Positions 44,958-56,987 are shown, counted from the first letter of the stretch. The stretch: 64,000 nucleotides of DNA from Daedaleopsis sinensis (GCA_033807695.1 CM066303.1:2604001-2668000), one strand, 5' to 3'. Notes: a model not told the origin generated them from the sequence alone. A program made the numbers and translations.

Positions 44958-45831
44958 CTACTTCACCAGGTTCGCCCGTTCCTCGAGCAGCCTCTTCACC
45001 GAATCGATGTTGACCAGTCTCTCATGCCATCTGCAGCAAGAAGGATCGCATGTACGCCCTCATCAGTATTGACTCGGTCAACGGTGATCTCTAGTAACAC
45101 TCACGCATAGAACGCAGGGTACTGTTTCTCGACGTCGACCCCTTCCAAGTCTTTCAACACCCACGTAAAGGCAAGCCTGTCCCAGATCACGAACGATATG
45201 TCCGCGAGCGTCAGCTTTCCTGCGACAAGCCAGCCGGAAGGCTCCTTGGCAAGCACGCCGTCGAGCACGCCGATCACGCGCAGTATCTCCTTCTGGTAGC
45301 GCTCAATCGCGCTCGGGACGCGCTCGGGGTGCGAGTGCATGAACCAGAACGCCTGTCCGTAATAAGGACTACGAGAAGAGAGTGTGTGAGAAGTAAGATC
45401 AGAGCAGCGAAGTAAGTCTACGCACCCTTGTCCGGATGCCTGGAAGAACAGCCACTGCGTCACCCTGTGATTGTCTTTCTCGTCCGTCACCGCCAACTTG
45501 CGCTCCTTGTCGTACTTTTCTACGAGGTAGAGGAGGATAGCATTGGACTCCCAGATGACGAAGTCCCCGTTGTGGTGATCGATGAGCGTCGGGATGCGCC
45601 CGTTCGGGTTGAGCTTTGTGTGCTCGGGGGCTTTCTGTTCCTGCTTCTTGAAGTCCAAGTAAATGCTCTGGTACGTCAACCCGAGCTCTTCCAGCACGAA
45701 CGCGACCTTCCTGAGAGGCGGTCAAAGATCAGTTGTCAGATAACTTGTACGAAGAGCAAGCTCTGTACTTACCATCCGTTCGGACCACTCGTGTGCGTGT
45801 AGAGGGTAAATTGCTTCCCGTGCGATGGCAT
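44958..45831 (-). CDS. Glutathione S-transferase, Ure2p-like class
   Basis: Four exons, 45831-45773, 45710-45426, 45368-45105 and 45030-44958, keep phase and give 226 aa. The thioredoxin-fold N-terminal domain has YTHTSGPNGWKVAF, NPNGRIPTLIDH and WESNAILLYLVEKYD, the typical glutathione-binding order of fungal Ure2p-like GSTs. The C-terminal helical domain has PYYGQAFWF, WLVAGKLTLADIS (the conserved N-capping box) and KQYPAFYAWHERL. It probably conjugates or reduces electrophilic compounds with glutathione in the cytosol. There is no N-terminal prion-like extension as in yeast Ure2. Confidence 0.93.
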
Positions 45832-46401
45832 GCTGAAGAGCGGTGAGTTGTGTGAGGAGGCCAGAAATAATCGTTGGGTTTTTATAACTACTGTACGCGG
45901 TGCTTCCCGACACGTTGCCAGTCTGCTTACTACGTCTGCTGCGTTCCTCGATTACAAAGGCGTTTGAGGTGTGTGTTGGTAAGCACACAACCACAGCAGA
46001 AACGATGCTAGACGAGCAAAGAAATGAAATGAGTCAGAATGAGCGACCTTAAGAAGTGAGCATGTGCCCCGAGTCTGGCGACGACTCGGAGGAGGAGGCC
46101 GAGGAACCTAGCGGATCGTTCCGAACTGGAGAAAGGCGCGTGGGAGCCATGTCTCTCCATCTTCTTCCAGAGATATCGGGGCGCACTCATTGCTGGCTTG
46201 GAAAGTGTATACGCCTTGGGTAGACGCATGCATGGAAGTGAACGTTGAACGTCAACCACCTCCTTCGCCAAGTTGTGGCGCGCGCTAAATCTGCGTCCAA
46301 GATTCCAGATAGGCGCCCAATAGATCGTTCCCGACACGCGGACCGTTTTCCTCAGAATCCTACTATCCATCCTCGACGGCGCGTCTCCCCTTCCCTGCAC
46401 G
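45832..46401. other. Divergent promoter region between GST and TPR/J gene
   Basis: These 570 bases lie between two 5' ends, so both promoters are expected here. No TATA box is obvious. No additional gene. Confidence 0.5.
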
Positions 46402-48740
46402 ATGACCAACAAGAAGAACAAGCAAGCAAAGAAGAAACAACAGGCAACTAAGGCGACCGGAACCTCCTCAGTTAACGCGTCTCCCGAACCGTATGTGCCC
46501 ATCTTCGATGTCGCCCGCCCCGCCGAGTTCCACGGGTGGCTCTGCGCACATTTGCTCACAAACAGTCACTGTAGTCAGGAGAAAGATATGGATGTCGAGC
46601 AGGAGCCCATTCAAGTGCCAAGCGATCCACAGGAGGAAGCCCCGGTTGAGGAACCCGACGCGGACAAAATCAAGGAGCAGGGCAACACTGCGTTCAAGGC
46701 AGGGCGGTTCCAGGACGCGATAGACCAGTATAGCAGATCAATAGGTGTGTCTCGCTCGTTTTACTGCCACGACGAAGTGCTAGGAAAGCGTCGAGATATG
46801 TGTGGTTCCCTCTTCCCTGTGGTCCTGCCACTCCCCGTTGTTCCCCGGTCTCGTAAGCAGTCAATCATTAGCCCCCTCTTTGCTTCTTCCCATCAAGAGG
46901 AGGACAGAGACAGGTTCGTAAGGGACGACTGTGGTATATTCTCGGTCACTTCAAGGCACATGCCTCACGGCATGGCGACAGACCATTTCTCTGCACCTTC
47001 CACGATCGTGGGTATTGCTATGATTGACTGCCGATTATCGAATATTCGACATAAGGTGAAAGACAAGCTGGCACACGACTAACATATCGCCGGAACGCCC
47101 CTTCACCTATGGAATCGATCTCTACGCTCCATACCTAGTCGTAATCGCGCGAGTTCTACTCACCGACATGTTCGCAGAACTACGACCGACTGAACCGACA
47201 TTCTGGACGAATCGTGCTGCCGCCTACATGGCCCTCAAACGCTTCAAGCCTGCCCTCCAAGACTGTCAACAAGCAGCGAATCTACAATCCGACGCACCAC
47301 AAGCGAAAACTCTCGTCCGTCTCGCCCGCTGCCAGCTCTCGACAGGCTCTACCGCACCAGCTCTGTCCACCCTCCGTTCCGTCCTCGCCGTCGACGCCAA
47401 GAACTCCGCTGCTCTGCAACTACAGCAGAGAGTACTCGAACTGGAGGCGCATCTGCGAAACCTAGAAGGAGCACGCAGCCGGAAAGAGTGGGGCATGGCC
47501 CGTCTCGCACTGGACAAGTGTACGCAGGTGATCGAGGGCGAGGGTGGGGATATCCCCATACAATGGCGGATCTGGAGGATAGAGCTCGAGATCGCGAAGA
47601 AGAACTGGGATGCGGCGAGCATGGCAGCAAAGTGAGTCGCTTCTCAGCCAATGCCGGAGTATGCGGATCCTCAGACCCATGTCGTCTTTAGCGACGCGCT
47701 GCGCTCAGATTCCAACTCCCCTGACGTGATGACCGTCCGTGGGCTGCTGCTGTTCCTGACGTCGAAGACGGCGCAGGCGACACAACATGTGCAGTCCGCA
47801 CTGCGGTTAGATCCCGGGCACGAGGCCGCGATGAAGCTGCGGAAACGCATAAAGGACGTCGAGCGGCTCAAGGAAGAAGGCAACCTCGCGTTCAAAACGG
47901 GCAAGCTCGAGGAGGCGGCGGCTAAGTACGGCGAGGCGCTCGACCGCATCGGCGCCGACGACGCGGAGGGCGGCGGAGGCCAGATCCGCGCGATGCTGCT
48001 CTCGAACCGCGCGACGACGCTCGTCAAGCTCGAGCGGTACGACGACGCGCTCGCGGACACGGAGGCGTCGCTGGAGCTCAACGCGACGTCCTTCAAGGCG
48101 CTCCGCACGCGCGCGCGCATCTGCCTCCACCTCGAGCGGTTCGACGCCGCGATCGCGGATTTCAAGTCCGCGATCGAGCAGGCCGGCTTCGAGAACTGCG
48201 ACGCGGACGTGCGCGCCCTGCGGACCGAGCTCAAGAAGGCCGAGGTCGCGCTCAAGCGGAGCAAGACGAAGGACTACTACAAGATCCTCGGCGTCGAGCG
48301 CGACTGCACCGACACCGAGATCCGCAAGGCGTACAGGCGCGAGAGTCTGAAGCACCACCCGGACAAGGTGCGTCGTGCGCCCTCGCCGCTGTCTCACGCG
48401 GCGTCTGGCACAGAGGTATTGGTACTGAGACTGACGCGTTGCGTAGGGTGGCGACGAAGAGAAGTTCAAGCTCATCGTCGAGGCGCACGGCGTGCTGTCC
48501 GACTCGCAGAAGCGCCAGCGGTACGACATGGGCGACGACGACAATGACGACGACGGGTTCGGCCATGGCATGGGCCCCGGCGTGGACCTGTCTGAGCTCT
48601 TCGCGCAGTTCCACGGCACAGGATTCAGCGGTGGAAGAGGACCGTCTGGGTTCTCGTCGTCGTTCGGAGGCGGCGGCTTTCCCGGGGCCGGTTTCGGAGG
48701 CGGCGGTTACTCCTCGAGGGCAGGAGGCTACTCATTCTAG
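46402..48740 (+). CDS. TPR and J-domain co-chaperone, DNAJC7/TPR2 type
   Basis: Exons 46402-46744, 47178-47631, 47692-48367 and 48447-48740 keep phase and give 588 aa. A Lys-rich start and an acidic linker precede a TPR (KIKEQGNTAFKAGRFQDAIDQ). More TPR units follow, including FWTNRAAAYMALKRFKPALQ and LKEEGNLAFKTGKLEEAA with LLSNRATTLVKLERYDDAL. A C-terminal J domain has DYYKILGVERDCT, the essential HPD (HHPDKGGDEEKF) and SDSQKRQRYD, then a Gly/Phe/Ser-rich tail. In animals this family passes clients between Hsp70 and Hsp90. Intron 1 is 433 bp, well above the usual size here. A shorter extra intron in exon 1 (about 46535-46573) cannot be ruled out. Confidence 0.93.
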
Positions 48741-49173
48741 TTGTGTTGTACGTCAATGATACCTCCGTTCTCGAGTCGCGAGCTGATACCGTTGCCCACA
48801 GCTCGCTGCTTGCACTTTCTTGAAGGTACTTTCGTCTGTCGGGATGCGCATGCGATGCGTGTTAGTTCCCATTTGCTTCCGAGTCCTCCTCCCACCACCT
48901 TCCTGCCATACATACCGTAGAACCTGTGGGTGCTGCACCCACGACACCTAGTGTTCGTCTACACGTCCAACTGTATACTTAGCACTTTGCCGCTGATTTC
49001 ATGCTCTTTCATCACAATTCCTGAGGCTTTTCCTCCGGTGACCGGTGAGCAGTGAGAGGTCGTCTATCAGTCATGCAATATACTACCGACATTATATGGA
49101 GCACTACGCTACTTTCGCGGCCAAAACCTCTCCTACCCCAAGGACCGGAAGCCGAACCCGTTCAGGGCGACGT
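48741..49173. other. Intergenic between convergent genes
   Basis: These 433 bases hold the 3' flanks of the DNAJC7-like and OXA1 genes. No gene seen. Confidence 0.5.
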
Positions 49174-50583
49174 TCACCGCTTGCCAGTGGTAGCCCGCGC
49201 ATCGTCCATCTTGTCCTGCCACCACTTCTTCGCATACGCCAGCGAGTCGCGCATCGACGGCGTCTCCGCACGGAGGTGTTTGGGGATGACGGGGATGCCG
49301 AGCGCGCGGCGCACGGCGGCCTGGCGGAGCAGGAGGCTCTGCCCGGTCATCGTGAGGATGCTCGTGATGAGGTAGACGAGCACGCCGATGTTGAGGTGGC
49401 CCATGAGGAAGACGGAGCCGGTCGTGAGCACGCGGAGGCCGTTCATGATGTGGCCTGTCTGCGGGGTGGATGCGACGAGGTCGCGCATGGACACCTGAGG
49501 AAGAAGTGGTCAGCACTTCATGCGCCAGAAGAGCGGATGGCCACGACGTCTGCCTCTACAAGGTTCACCCCATGACGAGGCATATTCCTCCGCTTATAGC
49601 GAGAAATGGACAAACACATCGAGTATGAAAGTACGGAAGTATATGATATCGCGCACGTACCGTGATTTGCACATTCATGAGGATTGTCGCGATGATAGGC
49701 AGCGTCCATGTCGGGTCCGAAACCGTCAAGTCGGGTATCCACGAAAGCCCACTCCACTTGAGCTGCTCGAGCGGCAGGTCGCACATCTTCTTGATACCGA
49801 AGAACATGCCCAGCGTCACCGGCAGCTGGATGAACGGCGCGAGGGCCATCCCGCTCAGGCTCACGCCGGCCTTTTCGTAGATTATCTTCTGCTTGAGCGC
49901 GGCGCGCTGCATCGAGAGCATGTCCTTCTTGGCCTGCGCCGTGCTCATCTCGTCGCGTATCGCGGCGATGTCGTTCTGGTACGGGGCGAGTGCGGCGGTG
50001 CTCTGCATCTGCTTGACGGTGAAGGGGAATAGGAGGACGCGGGAGAGCACTGTCGTCGTGACGATCGTCCAGACCCACGGCAGGCCGGTGGAGACGTTGA
50101 TGAGCTCCATCGTCCACCTGCAGATGCCGGCAGGCGTCCAGCCAGCTATACCGAGCGCGGCGAGGTCGCCGTAGTTGAGTGCGGTGGGTATTGACGATAT
50201 TGCGTCGACAGGAAGACCTTCAGTAGGAATGGACACGTCGGGAGGAAGGGCAACGTCTGGTGTAGGGGCAGAGGCAACGTCCGCAGGAGCTGAGGCTTCC
50301 GCAGGAAGCGACTCTGGTGTAGTCGCTTCTGCTGCTACTGCTGGTACGGGATCTGCTAGTATGGGCTCTGCTGATGTCGACTGTTCCGCGGCAGGTGTCT
50401 TCGACGTCGACCAGCCCCATAATGAGAGGGAGCGAGACCCAGGTTGCAGACTACGAATTTGTTGCCGACCAAGAAGTAGCCTGGGGCTCTGCTGGGTATT
50501 GGAGAAAAGCCAAACAATGTCTGTGCGTTACTCACCTGCAGGGTAGCAGTAGACAAGAGCCGCACCGCGGGTGTGCTCAGCAT
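49174..50583 (-). CDS. OXA1: Mitochondrial inner-membrane insertase OXA1 (YidC/Oxa1/Alb3 family)
   Basis: Exons 50583-50536, 50488-49661 and 49494-49174 keep phase and give 398 aa. The start MLSTPAVRLLSTATLQ and the following Arg/Ser/Leu-rich segment look like a mitochondrial presequence. After an Ala/Pro/Glu-rich linker come the family blocks LPWVWTIVTTTVLSRVLLFPF, a coiled matrix loop (YQNDIAAIRDEMSTAQAKKD), APFIQLPVTLGMFFGIKKM and WIPDLTVSDPTWTLPI. Exon 3 holds the last helices and a short basic tail. Oxa1 inserts mitochondrially made and some imported proteins into the inner membrane. The tail is short compared with the ribosome-binding tail of yeast Oxa1. Confidence 0.93.
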
Positions 50584-50978
50584 CGGCCGCGTACTTCTAC
50601 ACGTCCATGGCCCGGATGAGTTTGTGCCACGCCAACAGCGTTCGTTGTGTACGCACCGCAGACCGAGACGACCCATATAGCCCACACACAGCACCATTGT
50701 CTTCTTCCTCCCGAGTGAGACAACAACTGCGATAACAGCGACGAGTTTGTGGTTGGTCGAAAGAAGAAGGCGGAGGAGCAATTCATTTCTGCGCAAACTC
50801 GAAGTCCACCGGCGCCTCCGCCACGTGAAACGGGCGCTCCTACATTCACGATGACCTCCCAGGTTGCCTCGGGGCCCCTTGCAAGTCGCGAACGACGACC
50901 ACGACTCCTGTCAGCCAGTGGACGCATGTAACAACACGGTACAAGTCCACAGCTCTGCTGAACCTCGCTATCCCCAGT
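50584..50978. promoter_or_regulatory. Bidirectional promoter between OXA1 and the DUF202 gene
   Basis: The two start codons are 395 bases apart in head-to-head orientation. No TATA box is evident. Confidence 0.5.
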
Positions 50979-51607
50979 ATGAGTACACCTTCGACGTCTC
51001 CAGAGCGTCGACATGGACACCAGCATAGGCTCTATCAGTACGTGCGATCAATTCACCGCCGGCGGGGTCAAGCACTCATGACAGACTACAGCGGCCATCG
51101 TTCGATGTCCTTCTACCCCGAAGATGTCAATGAGCTAGGTACGTTTTAACTCGGATCTGTAGAACTTCCTTCATGGCTCTCCAGTGGAGCTTCGAGCGAG
51201 GTCAAGGACCTTCGACGGTGCATACGGTCGTACGGCTATAGGCAACCTCGGCTACGCTCTCGCAATCTTGAGGTTGTTCGACCGCAGGTTCTTCAGGAGC
51301 AAGTATCTCAATCCACCTCACGCGGTCCAGGGCTCACTAATATTGCGTAACAGTCGGTATCCTATACACCGTTCTTGCGGGGTTACTTTTCGTTATCACG
51401 TACTTCCGCCAACGACACTCGCGCCACGACTTTGCGGACAAGAACCGCAACCCGGACGCGAACGCCGACGCTATCAAGACAGTCGGGCAGACGGGAAAGC
51501 GCAACTTCGGGCGTCCTTATGTCACCGCCGGGTGGATCGTTGCTTTGTTATCCTTGGTTGTGTTCTTTGTCGAGATCAGTTTGTTGATCCTCGTGCTCAA
51601 GCTCTAA
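50979..51607 (+). CDS. DUF202 / YidH-like small membrane protein
   Basis: Exons 50979-51138, 51185-51298 and 51354-51607 give 175 aa. The domain starts with VELRARSRTFDGAYGRTAIG and continues through three hydrophobic helices (GYALAILRLF, ILYTVLAGLLFVITYF, GWIVALLSLVVFFVEISLLI), as in DUF202 proteins and the C-terminal part of fungal VTC proteins. Intron 2 (51299-51353) reads in phase only with a GC donor: GCAAGT...ACAG, the usual consensus of GC-AG introns, which restores FFRIGILYT. A membrane location is clear; the role is unknown. Confidence 0.85.
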
Positions 51608-52189
51608 TACGAGGTCCAGCTCTGAGGACGATACAGAGAGTGTACTCAGGAATATACGCCATCAAGCTTAAGGGCAACCGACATTCAGTACTTGGGTGCC
51701 CTTGCCGCGATCCTTGATCACAGAAGAGCAGGGCAGTGGCGACGACTGGTATGCATCATATCCATCGTACGTGTGGGGCGTTGAACTGTCGATTTCAGTG
51801 CTTGAGAGGAGCTACACCTTCCATACGGACAAAGCATCTACGCTGTGTGTCTGCATCCGGAATCGAATTTGACCATCGCGATCCTGAACACAGGCCTAGG
51901 GTTCTTATTTGTACCCGTCACCATGCACCGCGCTGATAACATCGCCGCAGTATCGCAACCGTCCTTAGCGTCCTCGGACCTCATCCGTCTTTAGGCGCTG
52001 TAAAGGCTTGCTTCGCATGCACTAAGCACGTATACGGTACTTGGGCGTACACCGTGGCTATATAAAGCCGCGTCCTCTTCCCAATCCACTCCTTGCTTGC
52101 AAAGTATCCCTCCCGAGTATCTCTCATCTTTTTCGCTACTGCAACTCTTCACACCGTCTGCAATATTGCTCGCCGGCACCGCGCCCAAG
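51608..52189 (+). promoter_or_regulatory. Intergenic region with TATA box for the next gene
   Basis: A TATATAAAG element at about 52062-52070 lies ~120 bases before the ATG at 52190, followed by a C/T-rich stretch. The rest holds the 3' flank of the DUF202 gene. Confidence 0.5.
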
Positions 52190-52744
52190 ATGCAGTCGAA
52201 CCTCAGGTCCCTCACACATCATCTGCGCATCTACTCCTCGTCCAATGGTGGCGCAGGTCTCGGAGTCACCATAGATTTCTACCCATACGAGGCCTGGAGC
52301 CTGCCAGATCATTGTGGTGGCAAGGCAGCTTTCGACGTCAGTCTAGAGAACGACCGCGAGTTGTTCTCCAAGATCGTACAAGACCGTCGCTTCCAGCCGG
52401 AATGCCTAAATATCAATATCAATCGCAACGTTACTCAGCATTGTACTGCAACGGGTGCAGGGAGAGAAGCTGGCCTCTCCGACCAGCTGCAGGTTCTGTA
52501 TGATTGCCTTGCTGAGGCAATCGGGTCCACACCCACACTCCAAAGCTGCCATATTTCACCCGAAGCTAAAGGACTGGTAGCCCCATCCGATCTGCAAAGA
52601 CTTCTCAAATCTAAAGGGCTGCGACAAATAAACTGGGAACCCCCCGTCGAATACAATGTAAGTATCGAGATCTCTCATCCCCAAGGCTAGCCCATCTAAC
52701 GAACCTAGCTCGAGGTCGGAACAAGATCTAGGTGGTGGTGGTGA
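52190..52744 (+). CDS. Hypothetical small protein
   Basis: The ATG at 52190 sits ~120 bases after a good TATA box. Exon 1 (52190-52657) encodes 156 residues, including GLGVTIDFYPYEAW and an alternation of charged and hydrophobic segments without a signal peptide. A GTAAGT donor at 52658 and a CTAG acceptor at 52708 allow a last exon of 11 codons ending in WWW and TGA at 52744; without splicing, the frame ends at 52690. No family is recognised. Probably cytosolic. Confidence 0.55.
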
Positions 52745-53055
52745 ATACGGCAGAGAGGCAAACGAGGAGATGACATAGGAACTCGTGTAAGACATCTAGT
52801 AATGCCAGTAGTCTGCACGAGCGAACGGACTAGTGGCTGAATTAATGCCTTTTGTACTTGCTCTTCCCCGCATTAGTAACTCCCGTCGTCCATGAGCAGG
52901 GACGCGGAGCAGTCGTCGGGGTTCCTCCGTCGGAGGCATGTCAAGAAACGAACATGGCAAAAATAATTTATGCAAGTACTGGTGTACCACAACACATACA
53001 ACCTCGAACATTACCATCCCTGTGGCGGGAAAATCAGCTAAGAAACACAACAGAG

Positions 53056-53991
53056 CTATGCATGACGACATACCAATCCAGCATACAGACGTATGTCGGC
53101 GTGCGTCTCGTACTGACCGCTCTCCGCGTTGTTCACTTTCACGACATCGAACTTACCCTCCTCCGCATTCCAGTGGAAGATCCGCTTCACGCCCGCCCAC
53201 CGACACCACTCCAGACACCTCCAGCACGGCTTCGCGCTTCCCATCCCGTTTTTCGTGAAGCGTGCGACGTAGATGTCCGCGCCGTTCGCGCGGGGGTCGC
53301 GGCGGCGCGCATCCCACCCCCGGTCCCCATCCTTGAGACGCGTGGCGGTGTTGGCGTTCTCCGATATCGCGACCGAGTGAGAGCATCCATGGGAGGAGGA
53401 GGGCCGGCTCTCGCCACTACTGCTCTCGACGCCACTCTGGAGGGGACTGCGCGACCCTGGGCTCGAGGCTCGCGAATCGCCTCGGCTTGGACGGCGCCGC
53501 TCGCCCTTGCTCCTCCACTTGGGCGGCTTAGAGCTGCCCGGGGCGTAAGGCAAATTGGGTGTAGGCGGGCTCGGCGGTGGCGGCGAGGGTGGGCCCGGAG
53601 AGGGAGATCTCGGGGCCCGCCGCCCCTTTTGGCCCTTTTGTTGTATGTGGTTTTGGAGGTGTAGCTTGTGAAACCCGACGCTCCATGCCTTGAACCTGCG
53701 TCTTGAACGACGGGGACATGCCAGTCAGGCTGAAGATCGCGTGCATCTCCGCGTGCATGGAGACCGGCTTCACAGTATCTGAGGTGTCTGAGGAGTATGC
53801 GGTAGGGAATAGCTTACCTTACGATGACCATGCGTCCTGACCTCCGCACCGTCGTAGTGGGGGCGGTGGTGATTGTACCCTGAGGATATGATCTTTCCAC
53901 CCTTGACCATGACAGCACCCAGAGTAAAGCACATGTGACTCTTCGACGCGGCCTCCGCACACTGAGAGAGATAGAACTGGGTCTTGTTCAT
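53056..53991 (-). CDS. Cytidine/deoxycytidylate deaminase-fold protein with long insert
   Basis: Exon 1 (53991-53818) starts MNKTQFYLSQCAEAA and holds GAVMVKGGKIISSGYNHH. After a 50-bp intron, exon 2 starts at about 53767 with the zinc ligand and catalytic Glu in SMHAEMHAI. The second zinc motif, PCWRCLEWC, comes only at about 53225, so ~175 codons of Ser/Pro/Arg/Lys-rich sequence separate motifs that are normally about 30 residues apart. The frame before about 53700 differs from that after 53545; a short intron or a frameshift must lie between, and no clear splice pair was found. The 3' end may continue past a GTATGT donor near 53070. The substrate (free nucleotide, tRNA or other) cannot be told. 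Confidence 0.72.
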
Positions 53992-54314
53992 TGTGGCTGG
54001 AGTTGAACGAGGATGCTGATGCGCACATAATTAGTACTCGAGCGATAACTCATGGGCGACAGCGACTGACCTGAGAGACTAGTATGGTGTCGGATGAGAC
54101 GATGAAGACAGATGTAAGTCTACGCGTTCGGATGAACTAGTTCAACTTGAAGGAACGAAGTCATACGCGCCGTGAAATAACAGAGTCCACCCAATGCCTG
54201 CCCTGAAGCTAATCACGGGACTCATAAAATTCGCGTTAACTTCTTGCGCGCCCGTATGCTGCAGGACCTCCATCGATCTCTCTTACCTCCATCCCTTTTC
54301 TCTACTCTCTAACG
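53992..54314. promoter_or_regulatory. Divergent promoter between deaminase-like gene and eEF1B
   Basis: Two head-to-head starts lie 323 bases apart. A strong C/T-rich tract (about 54270-54310) directly precedes the eEF1B ATG, as is common for highly expressed fungal translation genes. Confidence 0.55.
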
Positions 54315-55371
54315 ATGTCTGTCGATCTCTCCAAGCTCGAGTCCCACCTCAAGACCCGCTCCTACGTCGAGGGGTGAGTGTTTACTTTTGATCATGTAGA
54401 TAGTGCCGAAAGGCTCTCGATGGGATGAACACAACGCTATGGTCCGTGTTTCCAAGAAGCGACTAGACACCGCTGTCCAAGCATGCCGACAACTATTTTA
54501 CCTAGCTCTCTGATCTTTGTCTTCTGGCTTCTCCACGCGAAGGGTTTTGCGAAGATTGCTAACTCGCGAAATTCCACAGGTACACGCCTTCTCAGGCGGA
54601 TGTCGCTGTCTTTAAGGCGATCTCCTCCGCTCCCGATGCGTCTGCCAACCCCAATGTCGCTCGCTGGTACTCGCACATCAAGTCCTACGAGGCCGAGTTC
54701 GCGTCTCTCTCTGGTTCGAGCTCCGCAGGCGAGGCTTTCCTCGGCGGCGCTGCCGCGGCTGCTGCTCCCGCGAAGGCTGAGGAGGATGACGATGAGGTCG
54801 ACCTCTTCGGCTCCGACGACGAGGAGGATGCCGAGGCTGAGCGTATCAAGGCTGAGCGTGTCGCTGCCTACAACGCCAAGAAGGCGAACAAGCCCAAGAC
54901 TACTGCCAAGGTTCGTGTCTACCATCCTCTCCCCTTTGATTGTATTGTTGCGCACCATGTATGTATGATCATGTGGAATACGATGTTGACTTGCTATATC
55001 CAGTCCGTCGTCACCTTCGAGGTCAAGCCTTGGGATGATGAGACCGACATGGCTGAGCTTGAGAAGGCTGTCCGCGCGATTGAGATGGAGGGTCTCGTCT
55101 GGGGTGCGAGCAAGCTCGTGCCCATCGGCTACGGTATCAAGAAGCTCCAGATCACGCTTGTCGTCGGTGCGTGATATCATCGGCTCGTTGTCTGGGTTGT
55201 GCATACGATGATCTGTCTCGACAGAGGACGAGCTTGTGTCTTTGGACGAGCTCCAGGAGAAGGTCGCCGAGCTCGAGGACTACGTCCAGAGCTCCGACAT
55301 TGCCGCCATGCAGAGTGAGTGTACTCAGTACGATTGCAGGATGCCATACTGACCGAAATGCAGAGCTCTAA
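54315..55371 (+). CDS. Translation elongation factor eEF1B alpha (EF-1 beta), guanine-nucleotide exchange subunit
   Basis: Exons 54315-54373, 54580-54910, 55004-55166, 55225-55314 and 55364-55371 keep phase and give 216 aa. The N-terminal part is the GST-C-like region ([21 protein letters not shown], then [11 protein letters not shown]). A central acidic stretch ([17 protein letters not shown]) precedes the exchange domain [14 protein letters not shown]...[13 protein letters not shown] and ends [12 protein letters not shown]. It reloads eEF1A with GTP. The last coding exon is only eight nt (Lys-Leu-stop). Intron 1 is 206 bp. Confidence 0.97.
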
Positions 55372-55924
55372 GGGCTTTCCTCTTGTATTCATCTCTCCCG
55401 GTGTGTTGTTGGGTGTATCACTCTGGTGTACGGAAGTCAAAAGAAGCAAACCTGTTGTAGCAATTCTATAGAAATGCAGTGTAGCGTTTATCTCGCGGAA
55501 CCTCCTCCTTGGCGTGAAGAGCTTTCAGTTGCTGCATTTTCCTTTGGTATGCAAGTATCGAGACCATGATGAACCTAATCTACCTGGCTCACTCGGACCG
55601 TACAGGTGAATGTTCAGCATGTGACAATGACGTTCTCGATGCTCACGATTGCTATAGGATGAGCTCCAGGCTCTAGTCAGCTTGCTAAGGTCCGAAGCCC
55701 CCATGCTCTCACGACTCGCTTCTCGCAGCCTCCAATGTGTCGTTCAAGCCGCCCCAGCCCGATACTAGTGGGAGTCAACCATTCAATATGTCGACCTGAG
55801 TCAACTTCTAGGTTCTGTGAATGCCGTAGCCATCGTATATAAGGACCAATGGACACGGCAGAGTATTGTCGTTAATCCGTCTCATCCGATCGTCCCATCT
55901 AGCGCTTCTCGACTTTCAGTACAC
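55372..55924. other. Intergenic between eEF1B and the HD-domain gene
   Basis: These 553 bases hold the eEF1B 3' flank and the next promoter. A TATATAAGG element at about 55836-55844 lies ~85 bases before the ATG at 55925. Confidence 0.55.
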
Positions 55925-56987
55925 ATGCCGCAAGACTGGGAGTTGTATGGCTTCGCGCCTGTCCCGCGGGACCCCGAAGTACTCTTCAAAGACCACCCGA
56001 CCGCGTCTGGGCCGAGCCCGAAGCAGGACCTGTTCGTCGCAGATGACTTCCCCCTACCGGACACGCAGCTCGTCAGGGAAGTCCGGGCGTTCGCACAGGT
56101 ATGTGCGACTGGTTCGCATCCTCCGCCCGCGCCGCTGTGGCTGCAACCGTCATCCGCAGAAAGAGCTCGATGAGCAGACGTTCAACCACAGCAACCGTGT
56201 GTTCGTCTACGGCTCCGCGCTGGCGAAGACACACTTCCCCGCGTGGAAGTACGCGGAGTCCCCGACCATGGTCGAGACGTACGCGCTCTCGTGCTTGTTG
56301 CACGACATCGGCACCGCGGAGAAGTTCCTCGCGACGACGCACATGTCGTTCGAGTTCAAGGGCGCGATCGTCGCGCGCGACCTGATCCTGCAGCTCGGGG
56401 GGCACGAGGCGGAGGCGGACAGTGTGTGCGACGCTATCATCCGGCACCAGGACATCTTCGTCAAAGGGTATGTCGTGTGTTGCGACGGAATCACCTGAAG
56501 TCACGATGAATTTATTTCTAGAGGAAACATCACCGTTGTGGGCCAGATCCTCCAGCTCGCTACGATCTTGGGTGCGAGCCATTTCCGTACTTACTTCCTC
56601 CTCGAGAGAACTGACCTAGCCATGGGATCCGGTTTCGCGTGTGCTTCTCAGACAACGTTGGCATGTACGTCCGTAATTCACATATCAACTATCCGGGTCT
56701 CGCTGACCTCCGATGCCCTCTCTGCCGTACGTTCCTTACCTCCGTGGCTTACCATCTACCATACCAGACGCGCGAACCTGATCCACCCTCGCCTGATCGA
56801 GACGACCACGGCGAAGTTCCCGCGCAAGGGGTGGTCGCAGCATTTTGCCCGGGTCATCGAGAAGGAGCTTGCGCTCAAGCCGTGGTGCCATACGACCACG
56901 TTCGAGGTGCCCAATTGGAAGGAGGGTGTCCAGAGTAACTTTGCGACGGATGTGCGGGGGAATGATGTTATGCGGCCGTTCGATTGA
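55925..56987 (+). CDS. HD-domain protein, cyanamide hydratase (Ddi2-like)
   Basis: Exons 55925-56098, 56160-56467, 56522-56571, 56651-56663 and 56768-56987 keep phase and give 254 aa. Metal-binding signatures of the HD superfamily are present: FNHSNRVFVYG (first His), CLLHDIGTA (HD) and DAIIRHQD. WGPN-type cyanamidases such as fungal Cah and yeast Ddi2/3 share the pattern DNVG...LIHP...FPR. They convert cyanamide to urea; the true substrate in this fungus is unknown. The fourth exon is a 13-nt microexon that supplies the DNVG motif, supported by phase on both sides. Confidence 0.88.
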
